Source of the DNA: Hymenobacter sediminicola
GTDB taxonomy: Bacteria > Bacteroidota > Bacteroidia > Cytophagales > Hymenobacteraceae
DNA length: 64,000 bases
Direction of reading: 5' to 3'
NCBI RefSeq assembly: GCF_014250515.1
Contig: NZ_CP060202.1
Coordinates: forward strand, 1,919,001-1,983,000
Shown: positions 9,385-21,437 of the stretch, piece by piece
How the letters are laid out: the number at the start of each line of letters is the position of its first letter
Numbering within the stretch: position 1 is the stretch's first letter
Program-made: the position numbers and the translations under genes
Notes under the pieces: generated by a model
Databases searched by the model: none
What the model saw: only the letters and a program-made list of their open reading frames with translations
Told to the model about the DNA's origin: nothing

Positions 9385-9556
9385 AGAAGAAAGTAAGGTG
9401 GCGGCGCGGCGTATGGCGTGCCAGGAGTCGTCTACGGAGCCAAGCCTGTCAGGGCTGCGGCAACCTCGGCAGCACTGTCGGGGTACTAGGGGAGCAGTGG
9501 ACGGGCGGCGGGGCCTGTCCAGCCTCCACTTCATCACTCCACCACTCCACCTCCTG

Positions 9557-11341
9557 ATGACCAAACACACCTACGACATGGGCCTGATTGGCAATTGCGC
9601 CTACCTCGCCCTCATTCGCAAGGATACTTCCGTGGCCTGGCTCTGCTGGCCCCGTTTTGATAGCAGCTTTGTGTTCGGCGACCTGCTCGATGAACAGAAG
9701 GGCGGCGAGTTCAGCATCCGGCCTTCTGCGCCCGGCACTTTTGAGACCCATCAATACTACAAGCAGAACACCAACGTGTTGTGCACCGAAATCGAAAACG
9801 AGGACGGCCGCTACCGTGTCACGGACTTTGCTCCGCGCTTTCCGCAGTACGAGCGGTATTATAAGCCCCTGATGCTAATTCGGAAGCTGGAGCCGCTGGC
9901 GGGTACGCCACGTATTAAGGTGACCTGCAACCCCGTCGGGGACTATGGGCAGACTCGTTTGAGCCGCCGCCGCAGCTCCAACCACATTGCCTACCTCGGC
10001 CTTGATGAGGAAATTCGACTCACTACGGACATTCCGCTGACCTACGTGCTGGAAGGCGAGGACTTCGTGCTCAATGAAACCAAATACCTGGTGCTCACCT
10101 ACGGCGCGCCGCTGGAAGCCGCTTTGGCCAGCACCGCCGAGCGGTTTTTGCTCAGTACCGTAGACTACTGGCGCAAGTGGGTGAAAAGCACCAGCATCAG
10201 CAATTTCCAGCAGGAGGCCGTAATCCGGTCGGCGCTGGCCCTGAAGATGCACCAGTACGAGGACACGGGAGCCATTATTGCGGCCAGCACCATGAGCCTG
10301 CCCGAAGCACCCGGCAGCACCCGCAACTGGGACTACCGCTACTGCTGGATGCGCGACACGTTCTACACCCTCACGGCCTTCAACAACATTGGGCACTTCG
10401 AGGAAATGGAGCGGTACTTCCACTACATCGCCAACATTTCGACCAAGGTCAAAGACAAGTACCAGCCGCTTTACGGCATTAGCGGAGCCTCGGAGCTGAC
10501 GGAGCGGGAATTGCCGCTGGCCGGCTACCTCGGCAACCAGCCCGTGCGCGTCGGCAACGATGCCTACACACACATTCAGAATGACGTGTATGGGCAGATT
10601 CTGGTGGCGTTGCTGCCGCTTTATGTTGACTGCCGCTTTATCGACCCGGAGCGAGCCAGCCCCGAAAAGCTGGTGTACGAAGCGCTGCACATGATTGAGA
10701 AAACCATGGACCAGCCCGACGCCGGCCTGTGGGAGTTCCGCCATATTGCGCAGTACCATTGCTACACGTACCTGTTTCACTGGGCCGGCAGCCACGCCGC
10801 CTGCAAGGTGGCCAAGTCCCTGAAAAACCCTGAAATGGAAGCCCTGGCTACCCGGCTGATGCACGAGTCGGAGCGCCGGATTGAGCAGTGTTTCAGCGAG
10901 GAGCATCAGGCCTATGCCAACGCCATTGGCTCGCCGCACCTCGATGCCAGCACCCTGCAGCTCATCATGATGGGCTACCTCGACCCCACCACCGAGCGGG
11001 CCCACCGCCACCTGGAGGCGCTGGAAAAGGAGTTGATGACCCCGGAAGGCTTGTTTTACCGCTACCGCCACCCCGACGACTTCGGCACACCTGAAACCAC
11101 GTTCCTAATCTGCTCCTTCTGGTATGTGGAGACGCTGGCCTGCGTCGGCCGCCTCGATGATGCCGTGCGGGAGTTTGAAAAGCTCATCACTTATACTAAC
11201 CACTTAGGGCTGTTGAGTGAAGATGTGGACGCCAAAACCGGTTCGCAATGGGGCAATTTCCCGCAGGCCTATAGCCACGTGGGCCTCGTGAATGCTGCTT
11301 ACCGCATTGCCAAAAAGCTGGACCGGCCTACATTCGTATAA
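9557..11341 (+). CDS. Glycoside hydrolase family 15 (glucoamylase/trehalase-like)
   Basis: A 594-residue protein without a signal peptide, so presumed cytoplasmic. ATG 9557 is chosen because the domain begins at once with YDMGLIGNCAYLALI, as in the bacterial GH15 group; the upstream frame overlaps the divergent TVP38 promoter region. The (alpha/alpha)6 barrel landmarks are TRNWDYRYCWMRD (about 256-268), GASELTERELPLAG (about 312, with candidate acid Glu) and GLLSEDVDAKTG with GNFPQAYSHVGL near the C-terminus (candidate base Glu). GH15 enzymes hydrolyse alpha-glucosidic bonds; this cytoplasmic clade includes trehalases and glucoamylase-like enzymes. A fused OtsA-OtsB gene lies nearby on the other strand, so trehalose or a related glucoside is a reasonable substrate by context. 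Confidence 0.9.
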   Translation: MTKHTYDMGLIGNCAYLALIRKDTSVAWLCWPRFDSSFVFGDLLDEQKGGEFSIRPSAPGTFETHQYYKQNTNVLCTEIENEDGRYRVTDFAPRFPQYERYYKPLMLIRKLEPLAGTPRIKVTCNPVGDYGQTRLSRRRSSNHIAYLGLDEEIRLTTDIPLTYVLEGEDFVLNETKYLVLTYGAPLEAALASTAERFLLSTVDYWRKWVKSTSISNFQQEAVIRSALALKMHQYEDTGAIIAASTMSLPEAPGSTRNWDYRYCWMRDTFYTLTAFNNIGHFEEMERYFHYIANISTKVKDKYQPLYGISGASELTERELPLAGYLGNQPVRVGNDAYTHIQNDVYGQILVALLPLYVDCRFIDPERASPEKLVYEALHMIEKTMDQPDAGLWEFRHIAQYHCYTYLFHWAGSHAACKVAKSLKNPEMEALATRLMHESERRIEQCFSEEHQAYANAIGSPHLDASTLQLIMMGYLDPTTERAHRHLEALEKELMTPEGLFYRYRHPDDFGTPETTFLICSFWYVETLACVGRLDDAVREFEKLITYTNHLGLLSEDVDAKTGSQWGNFPQAYSHVGLVNAAYRIAKKLDRPTFV

Positions 11342-11360
11342 GCCACAGCTTCAGAACACA

Positions 11361-11404
11361 GAAAGGCCCGCCAGACACATAGCGTCTGGCGGGCCTTTTT
11401 TGTG
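11361..11404 (+). terminator. Terminator of the GH15 gene
   Basis: AAAGGCCCGCCAGAC pairs with GTCTGGCGGGCCTTT and is followed by further T residues. It sits between convergent genes and may also limit the minus-strand peptidase transcript. Confidence 0.9.
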
Positions 11405-11411
11405 GGCATGC

Positions 11412-12122
11412 TTAATCGGCGTCGGCGGCGCGGAGGTGCACGCGGTTCAGTTCGGCTTTGTGGTGGCGCCAGTCGGGCATGAAGTGGTCCATCAGGCCCC
11501 AAAAGCGGGCGTTGTGGTACCGCTCGTGCAGATGGGTCAACTCGTGCACTACCACGTATTCGAGGCAAGGCAGGGGGCGCTTGATGAGTTCTAGGTTCAG
11601 CCAGATGCGCCGGGCCTGAATGTTACAGGTGCCCCAGCGGGTTTTCATCTGCCGGATGGCCCAGGTCCGGGCCTGCGCGCCTACTACCTGCTCCCATTTG
11701 GCGGCCAGCATGGGCAGTTGTTCGCGCAGGCGCTGGCGGTACCAGGCAGCCAGTACCTGTTCGCGCTGCGCAGCGGTACTATCCTCACGGATGTGTAGGT
11801 GGAGCTGCTGCTCTTGCAGTACCACCCGCGCCGGGCCGGCAGTGGCATGCACCTGCAGTTCATAAGACTGGCCTTGGTAGGCGTGTAGCTCTCCTGAAAC
11901 GTACTGCAGCCGGGCCGGCTGCTCGCGGGCTGCAAAGCTGGCCTGATGCTTTTGGATCCAGGCGCGGCGAGCCGTCACCAGTTCCCGCACGGTTTCATCA
12001 GGAGTACGCAGCGGCACCGATACGCGCACCCGGCCATCGGGCATATGCACGCTCAGGCGCAGCGTCCGGATGTTCTTGCGCACGACTTCCACCTGCAGGT
12101 CGTCGATGAGAAGTTGAGGCAT
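11412..12122 (-). CDS. YgjP/DUF45-type zinc metallopeptidase
   Basis: A 236-residue protein starting at ATG 12122; a TTG three codons upstream is possible but less likely. The family signature is complete: VVVHELTHLHERYHNARFW (about residues 185-205) carries HExxH and the downstream His ligand, preceded by MKTRWGTCN and IWLNLELIKRP, which is how YgjP-like M48-related proteins read. There is no signal peptide or membrane segment, so it acts in the cytoplasm; the substrate is unknown. A perfect TAtaTTTG box on the minus strand at 12159-12152 lies about 30 bases before the start, next to a large palindromic element. Confidence 0.88.
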   Translation of the reverse strand: MPQLLIDDLQVEVVRKNIRTLRLSVHMPDGRVRVSVPLRTPDETVRELVTARRAWIQKHQASFAAREQPARLQYVSGELHAYQGQSYELQVHATAGPARVVLQEQQLHLHIREDSTAAQREQVLAAWYRQRLREQLPMLAAKWEQVVGAQARTWAIRQMKTRWGTCNIQARRIWLNLELIKRPLPCLEYVVVHELTHLHERYHNARFWGLMDHFMPDWRHHKAELNRVHLRAADAD

Positions 12123-12151
12123 GATGGGCAAAAAGGAAGCAGAAAAGGATA

Positions 12152-12159
12152 CAAATATA
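12152..12159 (-). promoter_or_regulatory. -7 promoter box of the YgjP-type peptidase gene
   Basis: The minus strand reads TATATTTG, matching TAnnTTTG. Nineteen bases upstream is TTC rather than TTG, lying inside the left arm of the adjacent palindrome, so the element may supply or disturb the -33 region. Confidence 0.45.
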
Positions 12160-12160
12160 C

Positions 12161-12261
12161 CGTCATCCTAAACGTGGAGAAGGACCTTGTTACGCTTAAC
12201 TGGCTATTGTGGCAACAGCACGGTTAAGCGTAACAAGGTCCTTCTCCACGTTCAGGACGAC
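12161..12261. repeat. Intergenic palindromic element E1 (about 100 bp)
   Basis: The left arm begins CGTCATCCTAAACGTGG and runs to about 12200; the right arm from about 12223 is its reverse complement with only a couple of mismatches at the outer end. The arms share GTCATnCT and GAAGGACCTT with the elements at 24507, 28852 and 37872. No open frame or transposase lies inside. It may also terminate otsAB transcription from the right. Confidence 0.85.
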
Positions 12262-12282
12262 AGACAATTCTTTTAGCTTGCG

Positions 12283-14457
12283 CTATAGCAGCTGCCGCAG
12301 CAGGTGGCGTACATCCGTCGTGGAAGCCACGTGGAAGCGAGCCAGTGAGCGGGAATCGGTGCCAACCTTGATGGTGTACGCTTCAGGCGGCATGGCCCGG
12401 AAGGTGTCTTCATCGGTACGGTCGTCACCGATAGCCAGCATGAAGTTGGGTTGATAAGTGGCCAGCCACCGGGAAGCGGCGGTACCCTTATTGATGCCCG
12501 CCGTTTTGATTTCGATGACTTTGTTGCCTTCCATGACCTGCAAATCGGAGTTTGAAGTCATGAACGTGAGGTGGTTGAGCAGGTCGCGGGCCCGCACGGC
12601 TCCCAGTTCGGCATCAGCGCGGCGGTAGTGCCACACCAGCGAATACTCCTTGTCCTCGATGAATGAGCCAGCGGTACGGGCCACGTACAGCTCCAGCACC
12701 GGCCGGATTTCGCGCATCCACTCGTTGTTCAGGGTCTGGAACAACTGCCATTCCTCGCCGGCTGGCCGCAGCCACACGCCGTGTTCGGCAATAAAATCGA
12801 CGGGCAAATGGCCTAGCCAAGCTTCCAGTGTCGTCCGGTCGCGGCCGCTGATGATAATCACGCGGTTCTTCGGATTCTCGGTGAGGGCGCGCAGCAGCAG
12901 CAGCAATTCCTGGTCGGGCTGGGCGCGCTGCGGGTTGGCATGGAAGCCAGTCAGCGTACCATCATAGTCAAGCAGCAGCAGACGCTGGTCGGTGGCGTGG
13001 TACTCGGCCAGCAGGCCCGCCGTGGTAGCAGGCGTAAGCTTTTCGGTGGCCATGGTGTGCTGTTTCATCTTGCTATACTCGAGGCGCGCCATAAACAGCT
13101 TGGTCCAGGCAAACACGTTGTACTGACGCACCAAGGCTTGCATGGCGCCCATGCGCTGCACTTGCTCTTCCTCGGGCATCACCAGTGCGTCGTGCATGGC
13201 TTCGGCCAACTGGCCCATATCGGTGGGGTTGATGATGAGGGCGTCGGACAGTTCGCGCGCCGCGCCGGCCCGCTCGCTCAGAATCAACACGCCCTTCTTA
13301 TCCGCCTTGCTGGCCACAAATTCCTTGGCTACCAGGTTCATCCCGTCTCGCATAGGTGTCACGAGGGCCACTTCGGCCAATCGATAGAGGGAGGCTAGTT
13401 CTTCGAGCGGGAAGGAGCGGTAGAAGTAGTGAATAGGATTCCAGGTGATGGTGCGGTACTGCGCATTGATGCGGCCCACCAATTCATCAATTTCCTCCTT
13501 CAAAGAAGCATATTGGGCCACCTGGTCGCGGGAAGGCACCACCACCATAATCAGGCTCACCTGCTCACGCCACTCGGGGTAGCGCTGCAGCAGCAATTCA
13601 AAGGCCCGGAGCCGCTGGGCAATGCCTTTGGAGTAGTCGAGCCGGTCGATGGACAGAATTACGCGCACCTCACGCAAAGCCTCACGATAGTTGGCCTCGT
13701 GCATTTTAGCTGCCTCTGAGGCCGCGGCCCGCACGTAACGTTTGTAATCGATACCCATCGGGAAGGCATCAACCAGCACCATCCGGTCGGGCACGTCTAT
13801 CTGCCCGTTCTGCGACGACAGCCCCAATAGCTGCTGCACGGCGCTCAGAAAGTGGCGCATGTAGCCGAAGGTATGAAAGCCAATCAGGTCGGCCCCGAGC
13901 ATGCCGCGCAGCAATTCGGCCCGCCATGGCAACACCCGAATCAACTCGTAGGAAGGGAAGGGAATGTGCAGAAAGAAGCCGATGGTAGCTTCCGGCCGCT
14001 CAAGGCGCAGCATTTCGGGCAGCAGTAGCAGCTGGTAGTCGTGCACCCAAATCGTGTCTTCGGGGCCAGCCTGGGCCAGCACGGCCCGGCAGAATTTCTC
14101 GTTCACAGCCACATACGCATCCCAGTGCTCCTGCTCGTAGGTGGCGTATTGTGTAAAGTAGTGGAAAGTAGGCCAGAGCGTGGAGTTGCTGAATCCTTCG
14201 TAAAAATCCCGGATTTCAGCCTCGGTCAGAAACACGGGCACCATGCTGTCGTGGCTCAGCTGCTCGCAGACGTATTCTTCTTCCGCCGCATCTTCCACAA
14301 ACAGCCCCGGCCAACCCACCCACACGTTGCCATCCTGGCGGTAGATGGAGCCTAATCCGGTAGCCAGCCCGCCTTCGCTGGGCTGAAACGTGAGGCTTTC
14401 TTCGGTGCGCTGGATCTTGGTAGGGAGGCGGTTTGAGACGATAATGGTTCGCGACAT
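12283..14457 (-). CDS. otsAB: Bifunctional trehalose-6-phosphate synthase/phosphatase
   Basis: A 724-residue fusion. The N-terminal 465 or so residues are the GT20 synthase (OtsA): IIVSNRLPTKIQ, then GGLATGLGSIY for donor binding, WVHDYQLLLLPEMLR, IGFFLHIPFPSYE, ILSIDRLDYSKGI and MRDGMNLVAKEFVASK. From about residue 490 the HAD-type phosphatase (OtsB) begins with LLLLDYDGTLTGF (the catalytic DxDxT) and continues with VIIISGRDR, and IGDDRTDEDTFRAM near the end. Together the two halves convert UDP-glucose plus glucose-6-phosphate to trehalose. The fused form is frequent in Bacteroidetes. It lies close to a GH15 hydrolase gene, giving a possible synthesis and turnover pair for osmotic or desiccation protection (inference). 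Confidence 0.95.
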   Translation of the reverse strand: MSRTIIVSNRLPTKIQRTEESLTFQPSEGGLATGLGSIYRQDGNVWVGWPGLFVEDAAEEEYVCEQLSHDSMVPVFLTEAEIRDFYEGFSNSTLWPTFHYFTQYATYEQEHWDAYVAVNEKFCRAVLAQAGPEDTIWVHDYQLLLLPEMLRLERPEATIGFFLHIPFPSYELIRVLPWRAELLRGMLGADLIGFHTFGYMRHFLSAVQQLLGLSSQNGQIDVPDRMVLVDAFPMGIDYKRYVRAAASEAAKMHEANYREALREVRVILSIDRLDYSKGIAQRLRAFELLLQRYPEWREQVSLIMVVVPSRDQVAQYASLKEEIDELVGRINAQYRTITWNPIHYFYRSFPLEELASLYRLAEVALVTPMRDGMNLVAKEFVASKADKKGVLILSERAGAARELSDALIINPTDMGQLAEAMHDALVMPEEEQVQRMGAMQALVRQYNVFAWTKLFMARLEYSKMKQHTMATEKLTPATTAGLLAEYHATDQRLLLLDYDGTLTGFHANPQRAQPDQELLLLLRALTENPKNRVIIISGRDRTTLEAWLGHLPVDFIAEHGVWLRPAGEEWQLFQTLNNEWMREIRPVLELYVARTAGSFIEDKEYSLVWHYRRADAELGAVRARDLLNHLTFMTSNSDLQVMEGNKVIEIKTAGINKGTAASRWLATYQPNFMLAIGDDRTDEDTFRAMPPEAYTIKVGTDSRSLARFHVASTTDVRHLLRQLL

Positions 14458-14569
14458 GCTAAGGTTGAGATGATGAACCTTAAGCTTTACGGGAGAAAAT
14501 GACGGGTAGCCATTATTTTTTTACAGCACTTTTTCTACCGCGCGGCCGGAATAGTGCCTGTCTGGACTA

Positions 14570-14950
14570 CTAGTAAGCAGATACTTCTGGCGCTCTGGCA
14601 GTCGTGCCAATGGCTCCGAGGTGGGTAGTATGAAAGCCGGTACTGTACTTCAGGCCATAGCCTAGCAGCCGGTCGAAGGCCGAATGAAACAGCAGCACAG
14701 TGCCGGCCAGTAGTAGCAGTGGCTGCCCCAGCCACCAGCCCAGCAGGCCCACGGCCAAGGCCAGTGCTTTATGGTGCAGCAGGTTGTAGCTGGCGGCACC
14801 CGCCCGTGGCCCGGCCAGGTAGCCCAGCATGCTCAGGTCGGGCAGCAGGAACAGGGCCGGCAGCCACCACCAGGCAAAGGGCAGGTGCGCGAAAACTACC
14901 ATAGCAACCAGCAGTTCGGCTAGTTCTTCGAGTTTGAGTAAGGTTTTCAT
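14570..14950 (-). CDS. DUF4260 family small membrane protein
   Basis: A 126-residue protein from ATG 14950; the frame opens eight codons earlier but MKTLLKLEELAELL is the usual family start. Hydrophobic segments lie at about 12-50, 65-80 and 82-100. LPDLSMLGYLAGPRAGAASYN and the histidine in LLHHKALAL, then HSAFDRLLGYGLKY and FHTTHLG, match DUF4260. The function is unknown. The Crp/Fnr regulator gene ends 70 bases upstream on the same strand, so it may be co-transcribed with, or controlled by, that regulator. Confidence 0.8.
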   Translation of the reverse strand: MKTLLKLEELAELLVAMVVFAHLPFAWWWLPALFLLPDLSMLGYLAGPRAGAASYNLLHHKALALAVGLLGWWLGQPLLLLAGTVLLFHSAFDRLLGYGLKYSTGFHTTHLGAIGTTARAPEVSAY

Positions 14951-15020
14951 CGGGGTAGGAGTAAAATGAAACAACCTCCCAAAGGTCCGGCGCCGGCCTA
15001 CCGAAACTCGTTAACAAAAG

Positions 15021-15614
15021 CTAAGAAATCAGACCGTCCTCGGCCTGCACTCGCGCCCGAATGCGGCTCAGCGAAACCGGTGTCACACCCAGATAGGAGG
15101 CAATGTAGTGCTGCGGAATCCGGGCCGGAATCTTGGTTTTATGGCTGCGCAGCAGCGCCCGGTACCGTTCCTCGGGGCTGAGCAGCAGCAATTCTGCCAG
15201 CCGGGCATCAGTACCCAGCAGATGGTATTCGGCCAGCAGCCGGCCAAATCGCTCGTAAACCGGATGCACATCAAACAGGCCGCGCAGCACCGCGTACGGA
15301 AACGTAACCAGCTCGGTCGGCACCAGCGCCTGAATCCCGAACTGGCTGGGCTGGCCCGTCAGGCAGCTCTGGTAGCTGCCCATCAGGTGGTTTTCGAAAA
15401 AGAAATACGTGGTACGCTCCTCGCCGTCGGGACGGGTATAGAACAGGCGGCAGGCGCCGCTAAGCAGTAGTGCAAGTTCGGGGGCCGCCGCGCCCTGCGT
15501 CACAAAATCCTGTTTGCGGCGAAGCTGGCGCGTGGTAAGGGCAGCGGCCAGTGGTTCCCATTCGGCATCAGAGAAGGGCACAAAGCGGTGAATGTAGGCG
15601 CGGAGCGGATGCAT
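15021..15614 (-). CDS. Crp/Fnr family transcriptional regulator
   Basis: A 197-residue protein from ATG 15614; the frame opens ten codons further up but MHPLRAYIHRFVPFSDAEW fits Bacteroidetes homologues. Residues 20-120 form a cyclic-nucleotide-binding-type beta roll (FVTQGAAAPELALLLSGACRLF, then TYFFFENHLMGSYQS). The C-terminal winged helix includes RIPQHYIASYLGVTPVSLSRIRARV as the recognition region. No cysteine cluster for an iron-sulphur centre is visible, so oxygen sensing is not suggested. It is the first gene of a probable two-gene unit with DUF4260. Its effector and targets cannot be read from sequence. Confidence 0.88.
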   Translation of the reverse strand: MHPLRAYIHRFVPFSDAEWEPLAAALTTRQLRRKQDFVTQGAAAPELALLLSGACRLFYTRPDGEERTTYFFFENHLMGSYQSCLTGQPSQFGIQALVPTELVTFPYAVLRGLFDVHPVYERFGRLLAEYHLLGTDARLAELLLLSPEERYRALLRSHKTKIPARIPQHYIASYLGVTPVSLSRIRARVQAEDGLIS

Positions 15615-15655
15615 GGCCCAAGGTACGCAGCCGCTCGAAGTCAAGAACAGCCGAA

Positions 15656-15695
15656 AACAAAAACACCCGCTTCGAAATGAATCGAAGCGGGTGTT
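15656..15695 (-). terminator. Terminator after tRNA-Glu copy 2
   Basis: On the minus strand ACACCCGCTTCGA pairs with TCGAAGCGGGTGT and is followed by TTTTTGTTTT. The sequence differs entirely from the terminator of tRNA copy 1 although the tRNA genes are identical. Confidence 0.88.
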
Positions 15696-15699
15696 GAAG

Positions 15700-15771
15700 T
15701 AGTCCGTAGGGGAATCGAACCCCTGTTGGTAGAATGAAAATCTACTGTCCTAACCCCTAGACGAACGGACC
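15700..15771 (-). tRNA. tRNA-Glu (UUC), copy 2
   Basis: Same 72-base cloverleaf and UUC anticodon as the copy at 8527-8598, with no difference across the gene or its 38-base leader. No CCA is encoded. Confidence 0.95.
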
Positions 15772-15802
15772 ATGATAAACGGCGTTTTCCGTTTTGGTGG
15801 TG

Positions 15803-15832
15803 CAAAGATAGAAGCCGATACGCGCCGGACAA
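15803..15832 (-). promoter_or_regulatory. Promoter of tRNA-Glu copy 2
   Basis: On the minus strand, TTG (15832-15830), a 19-base spacer and TAtcTTTG (15810-15803). The -7 box is shared with copy 1; the -33 box and spacer are not, so the duplicated segment ends at the -7 box. Confidence 0.72.
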
Positions 15833-15890
15833 GCACCATGGTATAATATTTTTGTTTCAGCTGTGAAAACAGGCTGATTGTCAGAGGTAA

Positions 15891-17030
<1,140 letters not shown>

Positions 17031-17057
17031 GCCTTCGGGTTTTGCTATAAGGTAGAA

Positions 17058-17098
17058 AGCCGCCTGTCCGGGAAACCGGGCAGGCGGCTTTTGTTTTT
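17058..17098 (+). terminator. Terminator of the GAPDH gene
   Basis: AGCCGCCTGTCCGGG and CCCGGGCAGGCGGCT-type arms around a short AAA loop, followed by TTTTGTTTTTG. The stem is strong and directly downstream of the gene. Confidence 0.93.
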
Positions 17099-17129
17099 GT
17101 GGCAGGTGCAGGAGACTGTTCTATCTTTA
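17096..17129 (+). promoter_or_regulatory. Candidate promoter of the lipid kinase gene
   Basis: TTTG at 17096-17099, which is the end of the preceding terminator T-tract, 22 bases, then TAtcTTTa (17122-17129; one mismatch). The start codon is 36 bases downstream. Confidence 0.4.
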
Positions 17130-17164
17130 ACCTCCCGATTCACCACTCCCATATTCCACCGTTC

Positions 17165-18034
17165 GTGCGTATCTGCTTTATCCTGAATCCTACATCCGGG
17201 ACCAACCGCAGCCAAGACGTGCCGGCGCTGCTCACGCGCTACGCTACCACGGCCGGTGCCGACTTCGCCATCTGGCCTACTCAATATGCTGGCCACGCCG
17301 AAGAGCTGGCGCGGCAGGCCGCGGCGGAAGGCTACCGCGTGGTGGCGGCGGTGGGCGGTGATGGCACCGTGAACGAAGTAGGGCGGGGGCTGCTGGGCAC
17401 CGAAACGGCGCTGGGCATCGTGCCGCGCGGCTCCGGCAACGGGCTGGCCCGCCATCTACACATACCGTTGGACTTGCCGGGCGCGGTGCGCCGCGTCTGC
17501 CAGCCCACTTTCCAACGCATCGACACCGGCGAAATCAACGGGCGGCCTTTCTTCTGCACGGCCGGGCTAGGGTTTGACGCGCATGTAAGCAAGATGTTTG
17601 CACAGGCCGGCACGCGCGGGCTCAGCACCTACGTGAAAGTGGCTCTGCGCGAATACCGCCGCTTCCGGCCCACGCCCGTGCAGGTGACGATAGAAGGCCA
17701 AGAACTGTTTGATACGCACTGCTACGTGCTGGCTTTCGCCAATGCCGCGCAATACGGCAACAACGCCTACATCGCGCCGCGCGCCAACATCCAGGATGGG
17801 TTGCTGGACGTGTGCCTGATTGATGGGCTGTCGTTGCCGCGGGCGGTGCGCGTGGGGCTGGGGCTGGCGCTGGGTACTCTGGCCGTTTCCGGCGGGGCCG
17901 TGTACCATACCTCGCGGCACGTGCTAGTGCGGGCCGCTACGCCGCTGGGCTTCCATGTCGATGGCGACTACGTGGACGATGCTACCGATTTTGAAGTGCT
18001 GCTGCATCCGTTGGCGCTGGAAGTAGCGGTGTAG
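17165..18034 (+). CDS. Diacylglycerol kinase family lipid kinase
   Basis: A 289-residue protein. The GTG at 17165 is chosen because RICFILNPTSG is the conserved N-terminus; the frame stays open for 22 more codons upstream but these overlap the putative promoter. The nucleotide-binding motif AVGGDGTVNEVGRGLLG (about 62-78) and GIVPRGSGNGLARHL (about 83-97) are diagnostic of the DAGK/YegS/sphingosine kinase fold. The second beta domain ends in HVDGDYVDDATDFEV. Members phosphorylate diacylglycerol or related lipids at the membrane. The exact lipid cannot be read. Confidence 0.9.
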   Translation: MRICFILNPTSGTNRSQDVPALLTRYATTAGADFAIWPTQYAGHAEELARQAAAEGYRVVAAVGGDGTVNEVGRGLLGTETALGIVPRGSGNGLARHLHIPLDLPGAVRRVCQPTFQRIDTGEINGRPFFCTAGLGFDAHVSKMFAQAGTRGLSTYVKVALREYRRFRPTPVQVTIEGQELFDTHCYVLAFANAAQYGNNAYIAPRANIQDGLLDVCLIDGLSLPRAVRVGLGLALGTLAVSGGAVYHTSRHVLVRAATPLGFHVDGDYVDDATDFEVLLHPLALEVAV

Positions 18035-18047
18035 AAGGCGGCAACCG

Positions 18048-18055
18048 TATTTTTG
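18048..18055 (+). promoter_or_regulatory. -7 promoter box before the SUI1-type gene
   Basis: TATTTTTG, a perfect TAnnTTTG, lies 14 bases after the lipid kinase stop codon and 35 bases before the next ATG. No clear -33 TTG is seen. Confidence 0.35.
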
Positions 18056-18089
18056 CATCCTACCTTCCAGCAAGCTGCACCTCCAATCC

Positions 18090-18434
18090 ATGAAAGCCGA
18101 CAAAAACCGCCGCCAAGGCGTGGTGTATTCCACCAACCCCGATTTTGAGTACCAGGAAACCGGCGACGAAACCACCGCCACGCTGCCACCCCAGCAACAA
18201 AACCTGCGCGTGCAGCTCGACAAAAAGTCGCGCGGGGGCAAGCAGGTGACACTCGTTACCGGCTTCGTGGGCCAGGATGCCGATTTGCAAGACCTGGGCA
18301 AGCTGCTCAAAACCAAGTGCGGCGTGGGTGGCAACGCCAAAGACGGCGAAATCATCATCCAGGGGGACTTCCGTGACAAAGTGCTGGCGGTGCTCCTTGA
18401 AAAAGGCTACAAGGCCAAAAAGGCGGGCGGATAA
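18090..18434 (+). CDS. SUI1/eIF1-family translation factor (YciH-like)
   Basis: A 114-residue protein. A polar N-terminus of about 35 residues precedes the SUI1 fold: LRVQLDKKSRGGKQVTLVTGF, then LGKLLKTKCGVGGNAKDGEIIIQGDF and VLAVLLEKGYKAKKAGG. The conserved KTKCGVGG segment corresponds to the tRNA/ribosome-facing basic loop in eIF1 and bacterial YciH. Bacterial members are thought to influence start-site fidelity; this is inferred from the family. It is a cytoplasmic protein of normal length, transcribed with the flanking genes or from its own -7 box. Confidence 0.88.
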   Translation: MKADKNRRQGVVYSTNPDFEYQETGDETTATLPPQQQNLRVQLDKKSRGGKQVTLVTGFVGQDADLQDLGKLLKTKCGVGGNAKDGEIIIQGDFRDKVLAVLLEKGYKAKKAGG

Positions 18435-18521
18435 AGGCTGAGCGTAGTACAACCAGGCTTCTGCTGCGTATAGCGTGGTGGCCAACTCGTCACGTATTCA
18501 CTGGCTCCTTTATCCTCTGCT

Positions 18522-21225
<2,704 letters not shown>

Positions 21226-21242
21226 CGCTGAACTACTACTAT

Positions 21243-21302
21243 AAAAAGCCCCGGCGGGGCGGCCTATCACGCAAGGGGTGAGACTGCTCCGTTGGGGCTT
21301 TT
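21243..21302 (+). terminator. Probable terminator of the GH97 gene
   Basis: AAAAAGCCCCGGCGG at the left pairs with CCGTTGGGGCTTTT at the right around a loop of about 30 bases, ending in TTTT. The large loop makes it less certain than the other terminators. Confidence 0.6.
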
Positions 21303-21362
21303 GGCGTCTGGGGAGGCCGTTCTGCCAGCCACGGAGCTACCCAACAAAGCAGCACTTTCCCG

Positions 21363-21393
21363 TTGTTGTATGAAGTCAGGAAGCGTAGCTTTA
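21363..21393 (+). promoter_or_regulatory. Promoter before the interrupted lipoprotein gene
   Basis: GTTGTTG supplies TTG at 21363-21365 or 21366-21368, followed after 20 or 17 bases by TAgcTTTa (21386-21393; one mismatch). The ATG at 21438 lies 44 bases downstream. Confidence 0.5.
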
Positions 21394-21437
21394 CTGCACT
21401 TCCGAAAATCCGGTCTACCTATTAGTTAGTGCTTATT

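Noticed and set aside
12161..12261. Ends of an insertion sequence
   Set aside because: The palindromes are about 100 bp, contain no transposase frame and no direct repeats were seen outside the arms.
17099..17164. Longer N-terminus for the lipid kinase
   Set aside because: The extra residues overlap the terminator and promoter region; the conserved fold starts at the GTG 17165.
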